Position numbers and translations under genes: made by a program. 5,501 nt of DNA from Oscillospiraceae bacterium (GTDB lineage: Bacteria; Bacillota; Clostridia; Oscillospirales; Oscillospiraceae). The stretch covers positions 1 to 5,501 of the forward strand of contig JAFNXT010000280.1 in the NCBI GenBank assembly GCA_017378975.1. Reading direction: 5' to 3'. This document shows positions 1 through 5,203 of this stretch, in pieces. The notes under the pieces were generated by a model, which made no database searches, was not told the DNA's origin, and worked only from the letters and a program-made list of their open reading frames with translations. Each line of letters opens with the position of its first letter. Positions within the stretch are counted from its first letter, which is position 1.

Positions 1-2
1 GA

Positions 3-596
3 ACGCTTGCCAGTAATGGTGTAATCCAACTTTTCTATGCAAACGGTGGATTTAAAACTCTTGCTTACCCCAAAAGCCAGAAAATGTATGGCGCAGAAGC
101 AGCGCAATATATCCAAGCTTTTATGAACGGCGAAATTACTATTGCAAGCAAAGCTGCGCACGACTCGCTGTCTGCGCTTGGCGACTTACAAAAGAATGGT
201 TTTCGGAAAAAGTGTAATATTTGCGGACATATCTTCTGCTATACCCTTGAAGACCTTGAAGAAAATCGGCGGCTTGCCAAAAGTGCAACCGGTTCAAGCA
301 TTGCCGGTATAGCAGGTGCATTAGGCGGATACTATGCAGCAAGTTCCAATAGCACGCAAAGTGCTAATGACCAGTTAGCAAGAATGGTTGATTACAGCAA
401 GTGTCCGAAATGCGGTTCTCGTAATCTTGTGGATGCCACAGATGAAGATATTGAACGCAACAAAGCACCCCAAGGCACAGTAATCCAGCAGACTTCCGCA
501 GCCGATGAACTGAAAAAGTTCAAGGAACTGCTTGACATGGGTGTTATCACCCAAGAAGAATTTGACGCAAAGAAAAAGCAGTTGCTTGGTCTGTAA
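3..596 (+). CDS. SHOCT-domain protein with split zinc-ribbon motif (5' end outside window)
   Basis: The first in-window ATG is at 84, but the frame is open back to base 3 and the 27 upstream codons read like protein (a segment with NGGFKTLAYPKSQK), so the true start is probably outside the window. Numbering from the ATG at 84: Cys44, Cys47 and Cys52 (CNICGHIFC) and Cys107 and Cys110 (CPKCGS) form a zinc-ribbon-like set, split by about 55 residues. That insert holds a small, Gly/Ala-rich hydrophobic stretch (about 71-88, SSIAGIAGALGGYYAASS) that could be a short membrane-associating or packing segment. Residues 138-170 match the SHOCT domain, a short C-terminal helical domain common in Firmicutes and thought to mediate oligomerisation or targeting; the core is ELKKFKELLDMGVITQEEF. 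Function is unknown. The gene is more AT-rich than the rest of the window, so it may have been acquired. An intrinsic terminator follows 14 nt after the stop. SHOCT is confident; zinc binding is inferred. Confidence 0.85.
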   Translation, partial: TLASNGVIQLFYANGGFKTLAYPKSQKMYGAEAAQYIQAFMNGEITIASKAAHDSLSALGDLQKNGFRKKCNICGHIFCYTLEDLEENRRLAKSATGSSIAGIAGALGGYYAASSNSTQSANDQLARMVDYSKCPKCGSRNLVDATDEDIERNKAPQGTVIQQTSAADELKKFKELLDMGVITQEEFDAKKKQLLGL

Positions 597-610
597 TTCC
601 TACATTTCCG

Positions 611-641
611 TGGAGCGGGCGCAAGTCCGCTCCATTTCTTT
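611..641 (+). terminator. Intrinsic terminator of the SHOCT gene
   Basis: An 8-bp perfect stem (TGGAGCGG at 611-618, CCGCTCCA at 627-634) extends inward by a G-U and a C-G pair to a GCAA tetraloop of GNRA type (621-624). The T-rich run TTTCTTT (635-641) follows directly. It starts 14 nt after the stop codon, so it most likely ends transcription of the upstream gene. Confidence 0.88.
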
Positions 642-803
642 ATGTGTTCGCAAGAGTGTGCCTTTACAAACACCCGAGATCTCCCTGTAATTGTTATAAA
701 GTCAATCAAATGGGTTGTGATATACATAAACTTATTTCTAACCCTTTTGGATATACGCAGAATTGAAAACTGCTTGATTTGCAACAGGTTTTCAGTTTCC
801 CCA

Positions 804-822
804 CCGAGGGCTTCGCCCTCGG
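804..822. repeat. Short GC-rich palindrome with UUC/UUCG loop
   Basis: CCGAGGGC (804-811) and GCCCTCGG (815-822) are perfect complements separated by TTC. The tip can also be read as a C(UUCG)-like turn. No T-run follows (the next bases are AATGACGACG), so it is not a classical terminator. The form, a GAGGG arm followed by AATGAC, recalls intergenic palindromic repeats I have seen in gut Firmicutes. That resemblance is from memory and unverified. Confidence 0.65.
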
Positions 823-879
823 AATGACGACGTCCAGAACGTCTGGCACAACTGGGATCAGGAATAATTTCAAATGATC

Positions 880-919
880 ACCGGGGAAGGCGCTGTGGAC
901 CCACAGCCCCCTCCCCGGT
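880..919. repeat. Large imperfect intergenic hairpin
   Basis: The outer arms ACCGGGGA (880-887) and TCCCCGGT (912-919) pair over 8 bp. The inner arms GCTGTGG (892-898) and CCACAGC (901-907) pair over 6-7 bp. Two G-C pairs flanked by mismatches (888-891 with 908-911) connect them. The result is a roughly 17-bp stem located about 25-60 bases upstream of the promoter for the LRR gene. No T-run follows. It may be a repeat element, a remnant terminator or a regulatory structure; the sequence does not decide. Confidence 0.7.
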
Positions 920-942
920 ATCTCTATGTCACCACTTCCCAC

Positions 943-971
943 TTGCGCCCCTCCCATGGCTGTGATATAAT
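943..971 (+). promoter_or_regulatory. Extended -10 (sigma-A type) promoter of the LRR gene
   Basis: A perfect TATAAT lies at 966-971, preceded by TG at 963-964 with one base between, which makes an extended -10. A weak -35 (TTGCGC, 943-948) is 17 bp upstream. Transcription would start near 977-980, giving a leader of only about 25 nt before the ATG at 1004. That leaves no room for a riboswitch. Confidence 0.8.
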
Positions 972-990
972 AGTCAGATAAAATCGAAAC

Positions 991-997
991 AAGGAGG
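991..997 (+). promoter_or_regulatory. Strong ribosome binding site of the LRR gene
   Basis: AAGGAGG lies 6 nt before the ATG at 1004. It is a near-perfect match to the anti-Shine-Dalgarno sequence and fixes this start, which also gives a proper signal peptide. Confidence 0.92.
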
Positions 998-1003
998 ATC
1001 TCA

Positions 1004-2995
1004 ATGAAAAAAACTTCATTGGCATTCCTTTTGTCCACTTGTCTGGTCCTGATCATGATGACCATCGCCCTTTCCGGCACCGCTGACGATGGCAGCTCCT
1101 GCGGCAAGAATCTGATCTGGATCTACGACCCGGACTCCTGTACACTGACCATCTCCGGCTCCGGCCCCATGCGGAACTATCCTCACAGCACCCATGACAA
1201 TCGGACCCACCCCTGGGCAGAGTATGACGAAGAGATCCGGACCATCGTGGTGATGGAAGGCGTCACCTCTCTTGGCACCTGCGCCTTCTGTAGCTGTACC
1301 TCTCTCACCGAGGTCCGTCTGCCCGTGTCTCTGGAGACCATCGGCGATAACGCCTTCTGGAACTGCCTCAGTCTCCCCTCGGTGACGATCCCCCGTAAGG
1401 TCTCCACCATCGCCGCCAATGCCTTCAAACGCTGTAGCACCCTGACCCGTGTCACCTTCCTGGGCAACTCTCCCAGAGTAGATGCCACCGCTTTCCAGGG
1501 CATCATAGCCAACGCCTACTACCCCGCATGGAACGGAAGCTGGACCGAGCAGACCATGACCGGTCACGGCGGTACTCTGATGTATCACGGCTTCGACGAC
1601 CCCCATAACATCCAGTATCTGACCAATGAAGGTCCCTGCGGTGCCGATGCTTTCTGGACCTTCAACGATGGTGTCCTCACAGTATCCGGCACCGGACCCA
1701 TCGAGTATCCCATATTGCCGGACCAGAGGAACGAGATCCGGCGGGTAGTCATCGAAGAAGGTATCACCTCTCTGGCAGACAACGCCTTCACACGATGCAC
1801 CTCTTTGTATGACGTACAGCTCCCCGAGAGCCTGACGGCAATCGGCAAAAACGCCTTCGCCCTCAACGGCACCATCACCCAGATTCAGATCCCCGATGCC
1901 GTCACCGAGATCGGCGGCGGTGCCTTTGCCGGCTGTACCGCTTTGTTGCAGGCCGACCTTCCCGAATCTTTGCTGAAGCTGGGCGACCGGGCTTTCTACG
2001 CCTGTACGTCCCTTAGTTCCCTGACCATACCTGCCTCCGTCACCAACATCGGCAGCGAAGCGCTGGCAGGCTGCACCTCCCTGGAAACTCTTCGCTTCCA
2101 GGGCCCCGGTCCCAGTCTGGCGGATGTTGAGATCTTCAGCGATGTCACCGCCAATGTGATCTATCCCGTGGACCAACATGGCTGGTCCGCCCTCCGCAAC
2201 GGTCTGTCCGATACCGGCCTTCGCTGGGAACCCTACTGCTCCGGTGTCCACACCGAGAAGATAGGCACCGTCTCTCTGGAAGCAACCTGCACCACTTTCG
2301 GTCAGCTCTCCTGCCAATGCCCTGTGTGCGGTCTGGACTACACCGTTGAGATCATTCCCGTGGACCACACCTTCTCCGAAGGCTCGTGCGTCAACTGCGG
2401 CTATGAACAGCCCCGGTCCCCCACGATCACCTACTGCACACGTCGTGATGAAAACACCATCAAAATCATCTGGACCCCCATGGAGGACGTGGACGGATAT
2501 GAGCTGTTCCGCACATCCGACCCAGACGGACAGGGTTGGCGCTGTACCAAGAGCATCCTCGACAGCTCTGCCGACAGCTACATCAACCACGATGTCCCGG
2601 CAGGCACCCCCTATTTCTACAAGATCCGGAGCTTCCATCTTTCCGAGACCGGCAAGAAGATCTACTCCGACTTCTCCTCTGTGGAATTCCCGCTGGATAC
2701 CGTGATGCTGAAGAATTGCTACAGCAACACCCCCGGCCGGATCCGTCTCCAGTGGGACGCTGTCAACGGCGCTGCCGGCTATCAGGTGTGGCGTATGGAA
2801 GCCGACGGCACCTTCTCCATCGTTAAGACCATCCATTCCGTGGATGGCCAGACCCCCAACACCGCCTACAGCAATGCCGACCTGACCCCGGGCCAGTCCT
2901 ACACCTACAAGATCCGTGCCTTCAAGTACGATCAGGAAGACAACCAAGTCTTCGGCGAGTTCTCCTCGGAAGTCACTGTCACCGTGGCCAGCTGA
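1004..2995 (+). CDS. Secreted BspA-type leucine-rich-repeat protein with fibronectin-like domains
   Basis: A 663-residue exported protein. Residues 1-28 form a signal peptide (KK, then the hydrophobic stretch LAFLLSTCLVLIMMTIALSG). Cys13 is in a poor lipobox context, so a lipoprotein is unlikely. Two tandem modules follow. Module 1 (about 33-198) opens with CG, W, LTISGSGPM and YP; module 2 (about 212-410) opens with CG, W, LTVSGTGPI and YP. Each then carries LRR_5/BspA-type repeats (79-176 and 245-370), with the pattern A-F-x-x-C-x-S/T-L-x-x-(I/V)-x-(I/L)-P. Residues 412-466 form a cysteine-rich linker (Cys437, 439, 442, 462, 465) that may bind metal. Two fibronectin type III-like domains end the protein (about 472-565 and 566-663; note GYELFR and GYQVWR). 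No LPXTG, SLH or C-terminal membrane anchor is seen, so it is probably released or held non-covalently. Such proteins usually bind host or microbial surfaces; here that is inference. It is monocistronic, with its own promoter and terminator. Confidence 0.92.
   Translation: MKKTSLAFLLSTCLVLIMMTIALSGTADDGSSCGKNLIWIYDPDSCTLTISGSGPMRNYPHSTHDNRTHPWAEYDEEIRTIVVMEGVTSLGTCAFCSCTSLTEVRLPVSLETIGDNAFWNCLSLPSVTIPRKVSTIAANAFKRCSTLTRVTFLGNSPRVDATAFQGIIANAYYPAWNGSWTEQTMTGHGGTLMYHGFDDPHNIQYLTNEGPCGADAFWTFNDGVLTVSGTGPIEYPILPDQRNEIRRVVIEEGITSLADNAFTRCTSLYDVQLPESLTAIGKNAFALNGTITQIQIPDAVTEIGGGAFAGCTALLQADLPESLLKLGDRAFYACTSLSSLTIPASVTNIGSEALAGCTSLETLRFQGPGPSLADVEIFSDVTANVIYPVDQHGWSALRNGLSDTGLRWEPYCSGVHTEKIGTVSLEATCTTFGQLSCQCPVCGLDYTVEIIPVDHTFSEGSCVNCGYEQPRSPTITYCTRRDENTIKIIWTPMEDVDGYELFRTSDPDGQGWRCTKSILDSSADSYINHDVPAGTPYFYKIRSFHLSETGKKIYSDFSSVEFPLDTVMLKNCYSNTPGRIRLQWDAVNGAAGYQVWRMEADGTFSIVKTIHSVDGQTPNTAYSNADLTPGQSYTYKIRAFKYDQEDNQVFGEFSSEVTVTVAS
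1100..2240 (+). repeat. Tandem duplicated beta-motif + LRR module within the secreted protein
   Basis: The coding segments for residues about 33-198 and 212-412 share the same architecture. Each has CG, a Trp, an LT(I/V)SG(S/T)GP motif, YP, an (I/V)(R/V)x(I/V)(V)(V/I)xEG(V/I)TSL start to the LRRs, a final (V/I)TF/LRF-type strand, AN(A/V)xYP and a Trp. The protein copies have diverged well, so the duplication is old. Confidence 0.7.
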
Positions 2996-2998
2996 CGA

Positions 2999-3039
2999 AA
3001 TGGGCCCGTTGCAAAGCTTTGCTTTGCAACGGGCCCATT
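2999..3039. terminator. Bidirectional terminator between convergent genes
   Basis: A 19-bp perfect stem lies at 2999-3017 / 3021-3039, with a TTT loop. It occupies most of the 47-nt gap between the stop of the LRR gene (2995) and the stop of the minus-strand UPF0210 gene (3043). The T-rich tracts are modest (TGATTTAGTTCTT on the plus strand; TTTCGTC on the minus strand), but the stem strength and convergent placement make termination of both transcripts the natural reading. Confidence 0.85.
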
Positions 3040-3042
3040 GAT

Positions 3043-4401
3043 TTAGTTCTTCAAACTCTGCAACGGAGCCGGGATCCGGCCGCCACGGGCGATGAAGTCC
3101 TCGGCAGACTCTCCATGGACCGGCATCACCGGAGCACTGCCCAGCAGACCGCCCATCTCGACCCGGTCACCCACCACCTTGCCGGGGGCAGGGATGATCC
3201 GCACCGCGGTGGTCTTGGAGTTGACCATACCGATCGCCGCCTCATCGGCGATGATCGCGGAGATCGTAGCCGCCGTGGTGTCACCGGGCACCGCGATCAT
3301 ATCCAGACCCACGGAGCAGACACAGGTCATGGCCTCCAGCTTGTCCAGCTGCAACACACCGGCCTCCGCCGCGGCGATCATGCCCTCGTCCTCCGACACC
3401 GGGATGAAGGCACCGGACAGGCCGCCCACATGGTTGGATGCCATGACGCCGCCCTTCTTCACCGCATCGTTCAGCAGGGCCAGCGCGGCAGTGGTGCCAT
3501 GGGTACCACAAACAGACAATCCCATCTCCTCCAGGATCCGGGCCACGCTGTCACCCACCGCAGGAGTGGGGGCAAGGCTCAGATCCACGATCCCGAAGGG
3601 CACATCCAGCCGCCGGGAAGCCTCCACGCCCACCAACTGACCCATCCGGGTCACCCGGAAGGCCGTCTTCTTGATGGTCTCCGCCACCACATCGAAGGGC
3701 TGGCCCTTGACGCTCTGGAGGGCATGATATACCACGCCGGGACCGGACACGCCCACGTTCAGCACGCACTCCGGCTCGCCCACACCATGGAACGCACCGG
3801 CCATGAAGGGGTTGTCCTCCACCGCGTTTGCGAAGACCACCAGCTTGGCACAGCCCAACCCGTCATCCTCCGCCGTCAAAGCGGCGGTCTTCTTGATGAT
3901 CCGGCCCATCTCCGCCACGGCATCCATATTGATGCCGGCCTTGGTGGAGCCCACGTTGACGCTGGCGCAGACCCTCTGGGTCTGACGCATGGCCTCAGGG
4001 ATGGAGCGGATCAGCTTCCAGTCACTTTCGGTACAGCCCTTCTGGACCAGCGCGGAGAAACCTCCGATGAAGTTGACACCGACCTCCTGGGCCGCCCGAT
4101 CCATGGCAAGGGCCAGCGGTACATAGGAATCGTCCCGGCAGGCCGCGCCCACCAGCGAGATCGGGGTGACGGAGATCCGCTTGTTGACGATGGGGATGCC
4201 GAACTCCCATTCGATGTCCTGTCCCACCCGCACCAGATGCTCGGCACGGCGGCAGATCTTGTCGTAGATCTTCCGGGCGCACCGCTCCACATCGTTGTCG
4301 GCGCAGTCCAGAAGTGAGATGCCCATGGTGATCGTGCGGATGTCCAGATGCCGCTTGTCGATCATATCCTGGGTCTGAAAAATATCCTTTTGACTCAGCA
4401 T
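3043..4401 (-). CDS. UPF0210 family protein (DUF711, PFL-like fold)
   Basis: A 452-residue protein, the usual length of UPF0210 (about 450), to which S. pneumoniae SP_0239 belongs. The start is set at 4401 rather than 4488. The upstream 29 codons overlap the ACT gene and do not look like this family, and translation from 4401 gives the typical [22 protein letters not shown] opening. Family-like segments include [11 protein letters not shown] (24-33), [16 protein letters not shown] (65-80), [12 protein letters not shown] (108-119), [17 protein letters not shown] (206-222), [15 protein letters not shown] (273-287), [10 protein letters not shown] (298-307), [19 protein letters not shown] (323-341) and the C-terminal [16 protein letters not shown] (393-408). 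The fold is reported as related to pyruvate formate-lyase, yet by eye I see no C-terminal glycyl-radical motif, so a radical enzyme is not supported. The reaction is unknown. It lies 10 nt after an ACT-domain gene, with the SD overlapping that gene's stop, so the two are one operon and probably one functional unit. It is probably cytoplasmic, as no signal peptide is visible. Confidence 0.92.
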   Translation of the reverse strand: MLSQKDIFQTQDMIDKRHLDIRTITMGISLLDCADNDVERCARKIYDKICRRAEHLVRVGQDIEWEFGIPIVNKRISVTPISLVGAACRDDSYVPLALAMDRAAQEVGVNFIGGFSALVQKGCTESDWKLIRSIPEAMRQTQRVCASVNVGSTKAGINMDAVAEMGRIIKKTAALTAEDDGLGCAKLVVFANAVEDNPFMAGAFHGVGEPECVLNVGVSGPGVVYHALQSVKGQPFDVVAETIKKTAFRVTRMGQLVGVEASRRLDVPFGIVDLSLAPTPAVGDSVARILEEMGLSVCGTHGTTAALALLNDAVKKGGVMASNHVGGLSGAFIPVSEDEGMIAAAEAGVLQLDKLEAMTCVCSVGLDMIAVPGDTTAATISAIIADEAAIGMVNSKTTAVRIIPAPGKVVGDRVEMGGLLGSAPVMPVHGESAEDFIARGGRIPAPLQSLKN

Positions 4402-4406
4402 GGCCG

Positions 4407-4413
4407 CTTCCTC
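4407..4413 (-). promoter_or_regulatory. RBS of the UPF0210 gene, overlapping the preceding stop
   Basis: On the minus strand GAGGAAG (4413 down to 4407) sits 5 nt before the ATG at 4401. Its first bases overlap the TGA stop of the ACT gene (4414-4412). This decides the start at 4401 over 4488 and suggests translational coupling. Confidence 0.75.
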
Positions 4414-4681
4414 ACACCCGATGCATGGCCTCGAAGATGTCCTCCCGCTGGACACGGATGGACAGCCCCATCTGCTGGCCCTTGGCATCCATGGCCCTGC
4501 ACAGCTCCGCCAGCGGCACCGTACAGCCGGACACCTCCACCACCATCATCATGGTGAAATACCCCTGCATGACGGTCTGGCTGATATCCAAAACATTCAC
4601 TTGATAGGCGGCAAGCTCCGTGCAGACACCGGCGATGATGCCCACGGTATCCTTGCCCACCACAGTAACGATCGCTTTCAT
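4412..4681 (-). CDS. ACT domain protein, UPF0237 family
   Basis: An 89-residue protein that is almost entirely one ACT domain (residues about 3-78, beta-alpha-beta-beta-alpha-beta). ACT domains bind small ligands, often amino acids, and dimerise; S. pneumoniae SP_0238 is the family reference as I recall it. The opening [18 protein letters not shown] has the GKD-x-x-GI-(I/V)-A turn of the ligand-binding loop, and [12 protein letters not shown] (26-37) is the second strand region typical of GcvR/UPF0237-type ACT domains. The longer reading to 4828 was rejected. It adds 49 low-complexity residues read through the hairpin cluster, whereas the ATG at 4681 has a good GGGAGG RBS and gives the normal family length. 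It is followed 10 nt later by the UPF0210 gene, the arrangement seen in other Firmicutes. The likely role is to sense a ligand for that partner; this is inference and the ligand is unknown. Confidence 0.93.
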   Translation of the reverse strand: MKAIVTVVGKDTVGIIAGVCTELAAYQVNVLDISQTVMQGYFTMMMVVEVSGCTVPLAELCRAMDAKGQQMGLSIRVQREDIFEAMHRV

Positions 4682-4687
4682 ATGGAT

Positions 4688-4693
4688 CCTCCC
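4688..4693 (-). promoter_or_regulatory. RBS of the ACT-domain gene
   Basis: GGGAGG on the minus strand (4693 down to 4688) lies 6 nt before the ATG at 4681. It selects this start over the longer frame reaching 4828. Confidence 0.85.
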
Positions 4694-4727
4694 TAAAATG
4701 ACTCGCCGGACATACCCGGGCGGTCTT

Positions 4728-4841
4728 GTAGTGTGGGGGCATGCCCCCACCGCCGCTGATCGCAAGCGATCAGCGGAAAACATATTGCCATATGTGCGCT
4801 TGCTTCGCAAACGCACCGGCGAGGGCATGCCCTCGCCCTAC
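4728..4841. repeat. 114-bp hairpin cluster with imperfect terminal inverted repeats (MITE-like)
   Basis: Five inverted repeats follow one another: a perfect 18-nt palindrome GTGGGGGCATGCCCCCAC (4733-4750); an 11-bp stem CCGCTGATCGC (4753-4763) / GCGATCAGCGG (4766-4776); CATAT/ATATG (4781-4785, 4790-4794); GTGCGCTTGC (4794-4803) / GCAAACGCAC (4807-4816) with one mismatch; and a perfect 20-nt palindrome (4818-4837, arms GGCGAGGGCA/TGCCCTCGCC). The two ends are also related to each other: reading inward, GTAGTGTGGGGGCATGCCC (left) and GTAGGGCGAGGGCATGCCC (right) match at 16 of 19 positions. There is no coding and no T-run, and no clear target-site duplication. It fills the gap between the Dabb gene and the ACT gene. 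It is probably a non-autonomous or REP-like repeat; effects on transcript stability or termination are inference. Confidence 0.75.
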
Positions 4842-4854
4842 CGAGTAAGCAGTC

Positions 4855-5139
4855 TCAGACCTCGTAATCCGCCGCGACCCGGCTGGCCAGCAGGTGGAAG
4901 AACTGATCCTTGGCCTCCAGATGGAGGGGATGCTCCGCATAATCCACCAGCGCCTGACGGCTCTCGAACTCAGAGTACAGGCAATAATCCATGCCGCCCT
5001 GGAAGCAGGCCCGGATCTCCATAGCCAGCAGACCCGGGATCTTGCCCACCAGCGGCTCCAGCAAAGAGCCGATCAGCGCCACGGAAGCGGCTTTATCCAC
5101 GTCTTCCTTGAACGTATACGCAACGATATGCTTGACCAT
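4855..5139 (-). CDS. Dabb (stress-responsive alpha/beta-barrel) domain protein
   Basis: A 94-residue, single-domain protein of the Dabb family (ferredoxin-like dimeric alpha/beta barrel). Hallmarks are MVKHIV with His4 at the first strand (1-6), the KIPGLLAMEI segment between helix and strand (33-42), DYCLYSEFESRQAL (51-64) and the YAEHPLH motif (67-73), ending with ASRVAADYEV, typical of the C-terminal strand. The length is typical (about 95-100). An AGGAGG RBS (5150 down to 5145) lies 5 nt before the ATG at 5139. Dabb proteins include plant stress proteins and some polyketide cyclase relatives; the bacterial single-domain members mostly have no assigned reaction, and none is assigned here. 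It is probably cytoplasmic. It lies 64 nt after the S1 gene and could be transcribed with it if the hairpin in between is leaky. No separate promoter was recognised. Confidence 0.93.
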   Translation of the reverse strand: MVKHIVAYTFKEDVDKAASVALIGSLLEPLVGKIPGLLAMEIRACFQGGMDYCLYSEFESRQALVDYAEHPLHLEAKDQFFHLLASRVAADYEV

Positions 5140-5157
5140 AAATACCTCCTGATGATA

Positions 5158-5191
5158 GATACCGGGGCCGGCACTAGCCAGCCCCGGTATC
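5158..5191. terminator. GC-rich hairpin between S1 gene and Dabb gene (possible terminator)
   Basis: An 11-bp perfect stem GATACCGGGGC (5158-5168) / GCCCCGGTATC (5181-5191). After one mismatch, three further G-C pairs (5170-5172 with 5177-5179) close an ACTA loop on the plus strand. It begins 12 nt after the S1 gene stop on the minus strand. No good T-run follows in that direction (TATCATC), so termination is uncertain; it may be a weak terminator, a processing site or a 3'-end stabiliser. Confidence 0.6.
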
Positions 5192-5203
5192 GAATTTCAG
5201 ATA

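Larger units (their letters stand above)
642..942. other. Gene-free intergenic stretch with several inverted repeats
   Basis: About 300 bases with no convincing gene. The left half (642-795) is AT-rich and contains an inverted repeat TGAAAAC (764-770) / GTTTTCA (788-794). The right half turns GC-rich and holds a short palindrome (804-822), a small inverted repeat CCAGA/TCTGG (834-846) and a large imperfect hairpin (880-919). The one plus-strand ORF here (642-827, 61 codons) begins inside the terminator's T-run region, has no ribosome binding site I can see, and runs through the palindrome, so it is not called. Confidence 0.7.

Noticed and set aside
642..827. Possible 61-residue hydrophobic small protein
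   Set aside because: No RBS, a start beside the terminator T-run, an end within a palindrome and no recognisable family; most likely chance.
1016..2947. 643-codon open frame antisense to the LRR gene
   Set aside because: It lacks a ribosome binding site and family signatures, and is rich in Gly, Ala and Val, as expected for the reverse complement of a GC-biased gene. The sense frame has a promoter, RBS, signal peptide and clear domains.
3019..4317. 432-codon plus-strand open frame over the UPF0210 gene
   Set aside because: Its His-, Arg- and Gly-rich low-complexity translation is a shadow of the well-supported minus-strand gene, and it begins inside the terminator hairpin.
3043..4401. Glycyl-radical enzyme assignment for the PFL-like protein
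   Set aside because: I cannot find a C-terminal glycyl-radical motif, and no activating radical-SAM gene is in the window.
4402..4488. N-terminal extension of the UPF0210 protein to an ATG at 4488
   Set aside because: The 29 extra residues overlap the ACT gene, do not resemble the family N-terminus, and the ATG at 4401 has an SD and gives the normal length.
4682..4828. N-terminal extension of the ACT protein to an ATG at 4828
   Set aside because: It reads through the hairpin cluster, gives no domain-like sequence and ignores the GGGAGG RBS before 4681.
4728..4841. CRISPR array or riboswitch in the hairpin cluster
   Set aside because: There are no direct repeats with regular spacers, and I recognise no riboswitch core. 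The signal is adjacent inverted repeats only.
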